Assembly (NCBI RefSeq): GCF_036965165.1
Contig: NZ_JBALOX010000013.1
Span: 1-64,000 of the forward strand
Direction of reading: 5' to 3'
DNA length: 64,000 nucleotides
Source: Ferdinandcohnia sp036965165
GTDB taxonomy: Bacteria > Bacillota > Bacilli > Bacillales > Bacillaceae_L
Part shown: piece by piece, positions 1-6,809 of the stretch
Layout: every line of letters begins with the position of its first letter
How positions within the stretch are numbered: the first letter of the stretch is position 1
Made by a program: the position numbers and the translations under genes
The notes under the pieces: model-generated
Seen by the model: the letters and a program-made list of their open reading frames with translations, nothing else
What the model was told of the DNA's origin: nothing
Databases searched by the model: none

Positions 1-440
1 TCAATTCCTTTTTCAAAAAGTTCTTGTTTAATTACCTCAGGTCCCTTTGTCGTTGTATTGATTTGGGTTCGGACATAGGCTTTTGCAAATTCCTCATCAT
101 TTACATATTTATAATCAGCAAGCTTATGTAAGACATCCGGAATAATGGGGTCATCTACTTCCTTCTTCTTAAGATAATCGATGACTTCCTTCGTCGATCG
201 CATTCGATATGATAAAAAATTCAGTGCCGAATTAAAAGCCTTTTTTACTTCATCTTCAAATTGGATTTCCGTTATATCGAGGTCATCCAATTCCATACCT
301 TTTTTCAGCTGAAAGGATATCAGGATATCTTGATCGACGCTAAATGCATATTCCTCGCCATTGCCATTGCCGTAATCAAGAAATATATTGAATCGTTCCG
401 TATTTTTCTTTTGAGTTGTGATTTTCGCTATTATCGCCAT
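1..440 (-). CDS. recX: RecX regulatory protein, N-terminal part (cut by left edge)
   Basis: The open frame runs from an ATG at 440 to the left edge without a stop, giving about 146 residues. RecX modulates RecA filaments and recombinase activity in the cytoplasm. The recognisable part is the helical repeat with SYRMRSTKEVIDYLKKK followed by YKYVNDEEFAKAYV, typical of RecX tandem three-helix repeats. The N-terminal beta-rich extension (residues 1-60) fits the longer Bacillus RecX of about 264 residues, so roughly 45 percent is missing. It is divergent from yfhF, the same neighbourhood as in B. subtilis. A copy of the interspersed element begins 37 bases upstream of the start. Family assignment is from motif and synteny only. 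Confidence 0.88.
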   Translation of the reverse strand, partial: MAIIAKITTQKKNTERFNIFLDYGNGNGEEYAFSVDQDILISFQLKKGMELDDLDITEIQFEDEVKKAFNSALNFLSYRMRSTKEVIDYLKKKEVDDPIIPDVLHKLADYKYVNDEEFAKAYVRTQINTTTKGPEVIKQELFEKGI

Positions 441-476
441 TTGAATTACACCTCGTCTTAATTCTAGCATAAGAAG

Positions 477-602
477 ATCAAATACGTCTTGACGNNNNNN
501 NNNNNNNNNNNNNNNNNNNNNNNNNNNNNNNNNNNNNNNNNNNNNNNNNNNNNNNNNNNNNNNNNNNNNNNNCTTAAAAAGTTAAGGGAACTGAATAAAG
601 TT
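477..602 (-). repeat. Class A interspersed element, copy 1 (mostly inside gap)
   Basis: The left flank ATCAAATACGTCTTGACG is a diverged form of the conserved end ATCAAATGCGCCTTGGCG seen intact at 4886 and 60734. The right flank CTGAATAAAGTT (591-602) is the other conserved end. The middle is unsequenced. The element lies in the recX leader on the minus strand, with the ATCAAAT end nearest the recX start. Confidence 0.7.
495..572. other. Assembly gap (78 N)
   Basis: A run of N between recX and yfhF. Both flanks match the two ends of the class A element, so the gap probably arose because the repeat could not be assembled. The true length is unknown. Confidence 0.95.
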
Positions 603-663
603 TAAAGGATATATGGAAAACTTATTGAATTATGTAGGAAAAGATATGGAAAGGGAGAAAAAC

Positions 664-1572
664 ATGAAGATTGCTATTGCAGGTGGAACAGGCTTTGTCG
701 GAAAAAAGCTTTCGGATTATCTTTTAGACCAACAGCATGAAGTGTTTATTTTAACGAGAAATGCGTCCAAAATAAGTCATCACCCTAGTCTCCATTATGT
801 AGAATGGCTGGGGGCAAATAGAAGTCCCGAAAGTGAGCTTCAGGATGTTGATGCAATTATAAATCTAGCTGGAGAATCGTTGAATAGTGGAAGATGGACG
901 GAAGCTCGGAAACGGCTAATTATTGACAGCAGAGTGACTACAACAAGGGAAATATTGCGCATCATCTCATCCATGCAAAAAAAGCCGAATGTATTATTGA
1001 ATGCAAGTGCAATCGGAATTTATGGAACTTCTGAAGAAGAAACTTTTACGGAAGAGACTTCACGATTGGGAAGCGATTTTCTAGCAAATACGGTTTCTGC
1101 TTGGGAGCAGGAAGCAAACTTGGCTGCTGAGATAGGTGTGCGGACTTGTTTCTTACGACTTGGTGTTGTGCTTGGGGATGATGGCGGTGCCCTAACACGC
1201 ATGGTTCTTCCTTATACGTTTTTTATCGGTGGTACGATTGGTTCTGGTAAGCAGTGGCTGTCTTGGATTCATATTGATGATGTGATTAGAGGAATGGAAT
1301 TTCTTTTACATCATGAAAACTTGAGCGGAGCTATTAATTTCACTGCACCAAATCCCCTGCAAATGAAGGAGTTTGGACAAACTATTGGAAAGGTTCTTAA
1401 TCGTCCTCATTGGCTTCCTGTACCCGGATTTGCTTTACAGCTTTTACTCGGTGAAATGAGTATTTTGGTGTTGGAAGGACAAAAGGTAATTCCGAATAAA
1501 CTAATAGAGCATGGGTTTACTTTTACCTTTGAGACTGTTGAAAAGGCGTTAAGGAACGTCTTTCCAAGATGA
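664..1572 (+). CDS. yfhF: TIGR01777 family epimerase-like protein (YfhF)
   Basis: A 302-residue extended short-chain dehydrogenase/reductase-like protein of the SDR39U1/TIGR01777 family. The Rossmann glycine motif GGTGFVGKKL is at residues 6-15, followed by INLAGESLNSGRW and NASAIGIYG, where the usual catalytic tyrosine lies. The C-terminal 50 residues (PVPGFALQLLLGEMSILVLEGQ) match the DUF1731 tail. The substrate is unknown in the family. An upstream ATG at 613 is in frame, but the AAAGGGAGAA site before ATG 664 decides the start. It is divergent from recX as in B. subtilis, which supports the symbol. Confidence 0.85.
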   Translation: MKIAIAGGTGFVGKKLSDYLLDQQHEVFILTRNASKISHHPSLHYVEWLGANRSPESELQDVDAIINLAGESLNSGRWTEARKRLIIDSRVTTTREILRIISSMQKKPNVLLNASAIGIYGTSEEETFTEETSRLGSDFLANTVSAWEQEANLAAEIGVRTCFLRLGVVLGDDGGALTRMVLPYTFFIGGTIGSGKQWLSWIHIDDVIRGMEFLLHHENLSGAINFTAPNPLQMKEFGQTIGKVLNRPHWLPVPGFALQLLLGEMSILVLEGQKVIPNKLIEHGFTFTFETVEKALRNVFPR

Positions 1573-1650
1573 ATCGACATATTGCTACACAAATCCGCAG
1601 AAACGTCGAAATTACCAATAATTTGATACAAAAAATTCACAAAAAAACTA

Positions 1651-1679
1651 TTTATTTTTACAAAACTTTCAAGTATGAT
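1651..1679 (+). promoter_or_regulatory. Possible sigma-A promoter for the acetyltransferase leader
   Basis: TATGAT at 1674-1679 is a good -10 box; 17 bases upstream is only a poor -35 (TTTATT at 1651-1656). If used, it would give a leader of about 210 bases before the ATG at 1899. This is a suggestion from sequence only. Confidence 0.35.
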
Positions 1680-1752
1680 ACCTAAAGAAAGAAAAAAATT
1701 AACTCGACAATCACATATAAAACTTAAAATTGGCCAATACAAAGTGGCTAAC

Positions 1753-1892
1753 TTTAGGGAAGGCAAATGGTGCGCCACCAGTTTCACTGGTTCTAGTGGG
1801 TTCGATTCCCACCCCGAAATTTTTTAATAACACAAAAAATTTCGAGGGTGGATCCGGACGCCACAGGTCCGGTCTGTCCTCATTTGGAGGGG
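1753..1892 (+). ncRNA. Structured leader RNA with a tRNA-like fold
   Basis: Bases 1753-1820 can fold like a short tRNA. TTTAGGG (1753-1759) pairs with CCCGAAA (1813-1819) with one mismatch. The D-arm-like GGC/GCC encloses a GG-containing loop (1762-1776). An anticodon-like loop GTTTCAC with U33 is closed by ACCA/TGGT. The T arm GTGGG-TTCGATT-CCCAC (1796-1812) is perfect. There is no CCA. The 3' acceptor strand can instead pair downstream: 1812-1825 with 1834-1848. Two more hairpins follow: CCGGAC/GTCCGG (1854-1872), and CCTC/GAGG (1878-1890), which covers the ribosome binding site GGAGGGG. This looks like a cis-regulatory leader; I do not recognise it as a known class. A decayed tRNA is the main alternative. 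Confidence 0.45.
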
Positions 1893-1898
1893 AAACTG

Positions 1899-2456
1899 AT
1901 GCTAAAAAAGCGTGAACTTCAGGATAGTCAAGCTCTTTATGACTTAATGGTGCACCCGGATGTCTTTCCTTTTGTACGTCAAAAGGCATATTCATATGAA
2001 GAGTTTTTATTTTTAACAAAGCAAACGATTGAGGCAGAAGAGCGAGGTGAACTGATTTCACGTACCATTTTAGACGAATGGGGCTCTCCAATCGGGACAA
2101 TTAATTTATTCGATATCGCAGAAAATGCCGGTTTCCTTGGAACTTGGCTTGGAAAACCATTCCACGGTAAAGGCTACAATCAACCCGCTAAGGATGCATT
2201 CTTTGCTGAACTGTTTTATGAACTTGGGATTGAAACGATTTTTATGAGAGTTCGAAAAATCAATAATCGCTCCATGATGGCCGTACAAAAACTCCCTTAT
2301 GTAACTTTCGCTAATGAAACTCGAAAGTCATTGCATGAGCAGCTAAATGCGAATGGGGATGTTTATAATCTTTTTGAGGTATCAAAGGATTTATATACAT
2401 TACACACATTACGTGTTGGACATAATCTTGAAGAAGAGCATTTGAAAGAAGCTTGA
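1899..2456 (+). CDS. GNAT family N-acetyltransferase (RimJ/RimL-like)
   Basis: A 185-residue single-domain protein that would transfer an acetyl group from acetyl-CoA to an amine; the substrate cannot be told. The acetyl-CoA pyrophosphate loop is visible as LGKPFHGKGYN (about residues 82-92), preceded by the beta strands SPIGTINLF and followed by IFMRVRKINNRSMMAVQKL, typical of the RimJ/RimL branch. ATG 1899 is chosen because GGAGGGG (1886-1892) precedes it; the frame extends upstream to 1848, but that part lies in the structured leader. The binding site is inside a small hairpin, which suggests translational control. A terminator follows the stop directly. Confidence 0.82.
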   Translation: MLKKRELQDSQALYDLMVHPDVFPFVRQKAYSYEEFLFLTKQTIEAEERGELISRTILDEWGSPIGTINLFDIAENAGFLGTWLGKPFHGKGYNQPAKDAFFAELFYELGIETIFMRVRKINNRSMMAVQKLPYVTFANETRKSLHEQLNANGDVYNLFEVSKDLYTLHTLRVGHNLEEEHLKEA

Positions 2457-2462
2457 TTTATG

Positions 2463-2486
2463 ACCCGTTTTTTAACGGGTTTTTTG
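2463..2486 (+). terminator. Rho-independent terminator of the acetyltransferase gene
   Basis: ACCCGTT and AACGGGT form a stem around TTTTTT and are followed by a run of T. Confidence 0.85.
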
Positions 2487-2547
2487 TTTGGATTTTTTTT
2501 GGATGGATAAAATAATACTATATTACTTAGAAAGTGAGGGAACTTTG

Positions 2548-2676
2548 ATGCCAAAAGATAAAAGGCGTGAAAAGTCGAAAAGCACATTAAGCAGTATGCA
2601 AGCAGTTACATATCAAAATGAATTCAAAAGGGCAGATAAAGCCGGCGGATATACAAATAAGCAAGGTCGCCATTAA
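2548..2676 (+). CDS. yfhE: YfhE family small protein
   Basis: A 42-residue basic protein (MPKDKRREKSKSTLSSMQ...) with the family hallmark STLSSMQAVTYQNEFKRADKAGGY. Function is unknown; the family is restricted to Bacillaceae and lies near recX/yfhF in B. subtilis. ATG 2548 follows GTGAGGG at 2533-2539. An upstream ATG at 2488 would add hydrophobic residues not seen in the family, so it was not used. There is no membrane segment or signal peptide. Confidence 0.8.
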   Translation: MPKDKRREKSKSTLSSMQAVTYQNEFKRADKAGGYTNKQGRH

Positions 2677-2783
2677 TTTTTTACATACAAATTTCCACTT
2701 ATGAAGCTTGTTTTCAAGGTCATCCTATAATTGAGTAGGTTACGTCAGTGGCCTCTCCATTATTGTTTAGGATGGTGTTGATA

Positions 2784-2972
2784 ATGGGAAGATCAAGGGG
2801 ACAAAAATCACGTGATAAAAACAAAGGAAGCTTGCCACAGGTTCCAAAAAACATGAAATCAGATGGTCTTGATGTCGAGTTCTCACGTGAACTTGCTGAC
2901 CAGGATGATTTAGAGGCACAAGTACGCTCTAATGCTGCCGATGCTAGAGCAAAAAAACGGAAAAACAAATAG
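2784..2972 (+). CDS. yfhD: YfhD family small protein
   Basis: A 62-residue hydrophilic, highly charged protein (MGRSRGQKSRDKNKGSLPQ...). Family traits are the basic start and the conserved middle SDGLDVEFSRELADQDDLEAQ, with a Lys/Arg-rich end. Function is unknown. The start is a little uncertain: in-frame ATGs at 2748 and 2772 exist, but AGGAT near 2769 serves ATG 2784 best. It follows yfhE, as expected for the yfh cluster, and ends in a strong terminator. Confidence 0.8.
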   Translation: MGRSRGQKSRDKNKGSLPQVPKNMKSDGLDVEFSRELADQDDLEAQVRSNAADARAKKRKNK

Positions 2973-2986
2973 ATTAAAGTAATTGA

Positions 2987-3022
2987 AACCGAGGGGATAT
3001 TATCCCTTCGGTTTTTCTTTTT
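2987..3022 (+). terminator. Rho-independent terminator after yfhD
   Basis: The stem AACCGAGGGGAT/ATCCCTTCGGTT with a three-base loop is followed by TTTTTC. Confidence 0.9.
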
Positions 3023-3137
3023 GAAATCTCGTACTCCTCTTCTCCTCCGTGATACAAGCATATAAATGGCACGATACAATCTTTCAATGCATAGGATGAA
3101 TGGATTGTAATACTCATAATTCATGGAGGTGAATGAA

Positions 3138-4187
3138 ATGGAGTATCCAATTACAAGAGATTATATTCGTTTTGGAAATTCACGTTCAGGTCAAAAGACA
3201 TCCAAGATTCGTTTTATCGTAAGTCATGATACAGGAAATCCTGGTTCAACGGCCTATGGAAATCGAAATTATTTTGACCGTTCACAGCCAAGTGCTTCTG
3301 CCCATACGTTCATTGATGACAAATATGTGCTAGAAATAATCCCGCTTACTGAAAAAGCATGGCATGTTCGTTATACCGTTACGAAGGACAATGAAATGTT
3401 TGGGGATGATGCAAATGATGCAGCGATTGGTGTAGAGCTCTGTCACGGTGGGAAAATTAATTTCCAAGAGGCATATAATCGATATGTCTGGTACCACGCT
3501 TATTTATGTGACAAATTTAATTTGGATCCAAAACGACATATCGTTGCGCATAGCACTTTAGATCCTTCTCGGAGATCAGACCCGCAAAATGCCTTGCGTC
3601 CACATGGTGTATCTTGGGAAGAATTTTTAAATGATGTACAAGAATCGTATAATCGCGACTTTAAAGGGATTCCGACGAGCAATCCAAAACCTGCTGTTGG
3701 AGGAGTTTCAGCTAAACTTCCAGTTCGTAAAGGAAATAAAGGTCCATTTGTAAAGGAAATTCAACAAGATTTGATTAAAGCTGGTTTCCCATTACCTCGT
3801 TATGGTGCGGATGGCAGCTTCGGTGCCGAAACTGAGAGCGCGGTCATGCGGTTCCAAAAACGATATGGGTTAGGTGTGGATGGACTAGTTGGTCCAGCCA
3901 CTTTGAAGAAGCTTGAGGAAGTTATTAAACAGGGTAATTCTGTTCACGATGAGTTTCCACTTCCGGATGGAGTTTGGGGACGTGGCGACAAGGGTGAAGA
4001 AGTTCGCATGATCCAACGTGCGTTAAAGCATATCCACTTTGATCCGAAAATCATTGATGGCAACTACGGTCCTTTAACCGAGGATGCTGTTCGAAGATTC
4101 CAATCGATGTATGCGGCTCTTGCCGATGATGGGATATACGGCCCGAATACGAAAAAGTTTATACAGATGGAATTGAATGATATGTAA
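3138..4187 (+). CDS. N-acetylmuramoyl-L-alanine amidase with two peptidoglycan-binding domains
   Basis: A 349-residue protein cleaving the bond between N-acetylmuramic acid and L-alanine in peptidoglycan. Residues 1-150 are an Amidase_2 (T7 lysozyme-type) zinc domain: RFIVSHDTGN carries the first zinc His, SASAHTFIDD the substrate strand, and VAHSTLDPSRRSDPQNAL the later His and Asp. Two PG_binding_1 domains follow, at about 195-265 (GPFVKEIQQDLIKAGF, DGLVGPATLKKL) and 275-345 (EEVRMIQRALKHI, DDGIYGPNTKKF). There is no signal peptide, as in the B. subtilis CwlA/XlyA/XlyB group, where release is by holin or cell lysis. No holin is adjacent. ATG 3138 follows GGAGGTGA; the ATG at 3123 overlaps that site. 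Confidence 0.87.
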   Translation: MEYPITRDYIRFGNSRSGQKTSKIRFIVSHDTGNPGSTAYGNRNYFDRSQPSASAHTFIDDKYVLEIIPLTEKAWHVRYTVTKDNEMFGDDANDAAIGVELCHGGKINFQEAYNRYVWYHAYLCDKFNLDPKRHIVAHSTLDPSRRSDPQNALRPHGVSWEEFLNDVQESYNRDFKGIPTSNPKPAVGGVSAKLPVRKGNKGPFVKEIQQDLIKAGFPLPRYGADGSFGAETESAVMRFQKRYGLGVDGLVGPATLKKLEEVIKQGNSVHDEFPLPDGVWGRGDKGEEVRMIQRALKHIHFDPKIIDGNYGPLTEDAVRRFQSMYAALADDGIYGPNTKKFIQMELNDM

Positions 4188-4192
4188 GATGT

Positions 4193-4220
4193 AACCCACT
4201 GGCGTCAGTGGGTTATTTTT
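4193..4220 (+). terminator. Rho-independent terminator after the amidase gene
   Basis: AACCCACTG/CAGTGGGTT stem followed by ATTTTT, six bases past the stop codon. Confidence 0.85.
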
Positions 4221-4230
4221 ATTTTTGACG

Positions 4231-4322
4231 TAATGGCAGTATTTTTCAGATAGTGGTAGTATTCCTGGAATAGTGGTAGTATTTTTCGGATAGTGGCAGT
4301 ATTTCCGGAATAGTGGCAGTAC
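4231..4322. repeat. 20-bp tandem repeat, 4.6 units
   Basis: Units start at 4231, 4251, 4271, 4291 and 4311 with an exact 20-base period. The consensus is TAGTGGCAGTATTTTCGGAA, with C/T and A/G changes between units. The array ends two bases before the stop codon of the larC-like gene on the minus strand, so it would be the start of that gene's 3' untranslated region. Confidence 0.9.
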
Positions 4323-4323
4323 C

Positions 4324-4797
4324 TTACCGTTTATTAATCTCCTTCCACACCTCTTCATACACTTTTTTCAATGGAATGCCGTTTTCTTCGGCGATTCTGC
4401 GGCACTCTTCATATTCAGGTGACTTTTGGACCGATTCTCCTTCGAAAATTCCTTCTTTTATCGTGACTTTGCCCCATTTCGTCATCACTTCTGTAAAGGT
4501 TCGCTCGAGTCGGTGAACGGTCAGAGGATAATATCGTAAGCCAAGTGTTGTTGTTTCTGTAAACAGGATTTGTTTCATTTGCGCCAATTTACTATTTGAG
4601 CAAAGGAGCTGCAAAAGGACAGCCGGACGGTTTTTCTTCATAAAAATCGGGGTGTAGTAGACGTCATTTGCCCCTGCATCAAATAATAAATCCATAACAT
4701 AGCCAAGCCATTCGCCGGACATATTATCAAGATTTACCTCAAGCTTGATCATTTCGTCATCAATATGCTCATGATTGGGTGGAAGCTTTTTGTCCAT
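4324..4797 (-). CDS. LarC-like nickel insertion protein, C-terminal domain only
   Basis: A 157-residue protein matching the C-terminal (LarC2/DUF111) part of LarC, which inserts nickel into the pincer cofactor of lactate racemase-type enzymes. Visible family features are LEVNLDNMSGEWLGYVMDLLFDAGANDVYYTPIFMKKNRPAVLL, with a ferredoxin-like fold, and CRRIAEENGIPLKKVYEEV at the C-terminus. The N-terminal LarC1 half is absent, and no larA, larB or larE is nearby. Full LarC is made by programmed frameshift in lactobacilli, but no larC1 precedes this frame. ATG 4797 follows AAGGGGAGGG. Whether the isolated domain binds nickel is unknown. Confidence 0.72.
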   Translation of the reverse strand: MDKKLPPNHEHIDDEMIKLEVNLDNMSGEWLGYVMDLLFDAGANDVYYTPIFMKKNRPAVLLQLLCSNSKLAQMKQILFTETTTLGLRYYPLTVHRLERTFTEVMTKWGKVTIKEGIFEGESVQKSPEYEECRRIAEENGIPLKKVYEEVWKEINKR

Positions 4798-4843
4798 AAT
4801 ACCCTCCCCTTTCATCCGAAAATTCATTACAGTTAGTATATCA

Positions 4844-4875
4844 GAAAAAAATAGCCCGCCACAACGGCGAGCTAT
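4844..4875 (-). terminator. Rho-independent terminator between uxaC and the larC-like gene
   Basis: Read on the minus strand, ATAGCTCGCC and GGCGGGCTAT pair with one mismatch around a five-base loop and are followed by a run of seven T. It would end transcription coming from uxaC through the class A element. Confidence 0.82.
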
Positions 4876-4885
4876 CAACTATTCA

Positions 4886-5073
4886 ATCAAATGCGCCTTG
4901 GCGTATNNNNNNNNNNNNNNNNNNNNNNNNNNNNNNNNNNNNNNNNNNNNNNNNNNNNNNNNNNNNNNNNNNNNNNNNNNNNNNNNNNNNNNNNNNNNNN
5001 NNNNNNNNNNNNNNNNNNNNNNNNNNNNNNNNNNNNAGGCTATAACTTTATTCAGTCAGGGCTGAATAAAGTT
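4886..5073 (-). repeat. Class A interspersed element, copy 2 (interior in gap)
   Basis: Left end ATCAAATGCGCCTTGGCGTAT runs into the gap. The right side has AGGCTATAACTTTATTCAG followed by CTGAATAAAGTT; the two 12-base stretches AACTTTATTCAG and CTGAATAAAGTT are perfect inverted copies. It lies in the uxaC 3' region and upstream of the larC-like gene, with a terminator between. Confidence 0.85.
4907..5036. other. Assembly gap (130 N)
   Basis: A run of N wholly inside class A element copy 2, consistent with a repeat-induced assembly break. Confidence 0.95.
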
Positions 5074-5077
5074 ATTA

Positions 5078-6478
5078 TTAAAACTCAAAGTATTCCTTTG
5101 CGTTGTTATAGCAGATTCCTTTAACAACATCTCCGAGTAAATCCATGTCGTTTGGAACTTCACCGTTTTCTACCCATTCTCCGATTAGGTTACATACTAA
5201 TCGACGGAAATATTCATGTCTTGTGTAAGAAAGGAAGCTTCTTGAGTCTGTTAGCATACCGATGAAACGGCTGAATAGGCCAAGGTTTGCCAATGCTTTC
5301 ATTTGCTCAAGCATGCCTTCTTTTTGATCATTGAACCACCAAGCTGTTCCGAATTGCATTTTACCTGGTTTTCCTCCACCTTGGAAGTTACCAATTGTTG
5401 TTCCAAGGATGTAGTTGTCGTTTGGATTTAATGAATACAGAATGGTTTTTGGTAATGCATCTTCTGTATCAAGTGCATCAAGTAATTGGTTTAATGGACG
5501 TGCTAATTCACCATCATTAATGCTGTCATAACCAGTGTCAGGCCCTAGCTTCCCAGCCATTCTTGAGTTGTTGTTACGCAATGCGTGAATATGTAGCTGC
5601 ATTGCCCAATCGCGTTTTGCATATTCTTTTCCTAAGAAAACTAAGGTATAAGATTTATACTTAGTCTCGTCTTCGACAGAAACCTTTTCACCTTTGATCC
5701 CTTTTTCAAATGCTGCTGCAGCTTCCTCTTTTGTTGAGTGCTCATACATCATTGTATTAAGAGCGTGGTCAGATACGCGTCCACCAAGTGAATGGAAGAA
5801 TTCAATTCGGTTTTCTAATGCTTGTAAGAAATCATCATAGTTTGAGATTTCAATACCGGAAACTTCACTTAGTTTTTTCACCCAATCAGCAAATGTGTCT
5901 TGGTTGATTTCTAAGCCTTTGTCAGGACGGAAACTTGGCAAAACTTTTACATCGAAGCTTGCGTCTTCTGCAATAAGCTTGTGGTACTCTAAAGAATCAG
6001 TTGGGTCGTCAGTTGTACAAACCACTTCTACATTTGATTTTTTAATTAAGTCTCTCGCTCCGAATCCTTCACCAGTAAGCTTGCTGTTTACTTTTTCCCA
6101 GATAGCAGGCGCTGATTTTTCATTTAAAATTTCATGAACATCAAAGAAGCGTTGAAGCTCAAGGTGAGTCCAGTTAAATAACGGGTTTCCGATTGTCATT
6201 GGAACGGTTTTCGCCCAAGCTACAAATTTATCATAGTCAGATGCATTACCTGTAATGTATTCTTCCTCAATCCCGTTTGCTCTCAAAGCTCTCCATTTAT
6301 AGTGGTCACCATATAGCCATGCTTCAGTAATATTTTTGAAGGTTTTGTTTTCATAAATTTCCCCGGGACTTAAATGGCAGTGATAGTCAATAATCGGCAT
6401 ATCCTTTGCAAAATTATTGTACAACGCTACTGCAGTGTCATTTGATAATAAAAATGTTTCATCCATAAATTTTTTCAT
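5078..6478 (-). CDS. uxaC: Glucuronate isomerase
   Basis: A 466-residue amidohydrolase-fold enzyme converting D-glucuronate to D-fructuronate and D-galacturonate to D-tagaturonate, the first step of hexuronate breakdown. The metal-binding motif IDYHCHLSP is near residue 26. Other family stretches are NPLFNWTHLELQRFF, GGRVSDHALNTM, MQLHIHALRNNN and GMLTDSRSFLSYTRHEYFRR. ATG 6478 is chosen over the longer frame because AGGTGG precedes it and 466 residues is the family length. It is divergent from a LacI-type regulator with two similar operators between them, so it is probably repressed without hexuronate. The downstream dehydrogenases (uxaB/uxuB) and dehydratases are not in this window. Confidence 0.95.
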   Translation of the reverse strand: MKKFMDETFLLSNDTAVALYNNFAKDMPIIDYHCHLSPGEIYENKTFKNITEAWLYGDHYKWRALRANGIEEEYITGNASDYDKFVAWAKTVPMTIGNPLFNWTHLELQRFFDVHEILNEKSAPAIWEKVNSKLTGEGFGARDLIKKSNVEVVCTTDDPTDSLEYHKLIAEDASFDVKVLPSFRPDKGLEINQDTFADWVKKLSEVSGIEISNYDDFLQALENRIEFFHSLGGRVSDHALNTMMYEHSTKEEAAAAFEKGIKGEKVSVEDETKYKSYTLVFLGKEYAKRDWAMQLHIHALRNNNSRMAGKLGPDTGYDSINDGELARPLNQLLDALDTEDALPKTILYSLNPNDNYILGTTIGNFQGGGKPGKMQFGTAWWFNDQKEGMLEQMKALANLGLFSRFIGMLTDSRSFLSYTRHEYFRRLVCNLIGEWVENGEVPNDMDLLGDVVKGICYNNAKEYFEF

Positions 6479-6589
6479 CTTGTCCACCTGCTTTTTATTT
6501 TTTATAGTAACCCAAACGGTAAGAAATAAATAATGGAATTGCGGATCACTTTTATTAAAGTCTATAAATCCATTATTTTGGTTAAACCA

Positions 6590-6617
6590 TATATAAAGCT
6601 TAAGCAATCGTTTTCAA
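6590..6617 (-). promoter_or_regulatory. Probable uxaC promoter with partial cre
   Basis: On the minus strand TTGAAA (6617-6612) and TATATA (6595-6590) are separated by 16 bases. The -35 overlaps TGAAAACGATTGCT, which matches the CcpA cre consensus TGWNANCGNTNWCA at all but about two positions. A second half-cre-like TGAAAACGGTCATT lies near 6675-6688. Confidence 0.5.
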
Positions 6618-6632
6618 AGCTTTATAAAAAGA

Positions 6633-6650
6633 AATAACAACGTTGTTATT
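6633..6650. promoter_or_regulatory. LacI-type operator upstream of uxaC
   Basis: AATAACAACGTTGTTATT is a perfect 18-base palindrome with central CG, the usual shape of a LacI-family operator. It sits about 15 bases upstream of the proposed uxaC -35. Confidence 0.8.
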
Positions 6651-6767
6651 CCATCTTCATCTTAAAATAAACAATGACCGTTTTCAAGTCCTTTTACGGA
6701 TATTTTTAAAAATCAACTGTAAAAAGAGGATAATTAATGATATTATTTTTATAGTTTTATCTCTTTT

Positions 6768-6785
6768 AATAATAACGTTGTTAAT
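6768..6785. promoter_or_regulatory. Second LacI-type operator, upstream of the regulator gene
   Basis: AATAATAACGTTGTTAAT repeats the core of the 6633 palindrome (7 of 9 symmetric positions). It ends 24 bases before the regulator start, suggesting autoregulation. Confidence 0.7.
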
Positions 6786-6809
6786 CACTCAAATAATAGG
6801 TGGTTTTTC

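Noticed and set aside
261..461. Small plus-strand coding region over recX
   Set aside because: It is the antisense shadow of recX, with no ribosome binding site and no family resemblance.
1753..1820. Genuine tRNA-Glu gene (anticodon TTC)
   Set aside because: The anticodon stem is only four pairs, the acceptor stem has a mismatch, the length is 68 bases, and there is no CCA or tRNA operon. A leader element fits better, though a tRNA relic is not excluded.
3138..4187. Prophage remnant signalled by the amidase
   Set aside because: No holin, tail, portal or integrase genes flank it; the neighbours are ordinary chromosomal genes.
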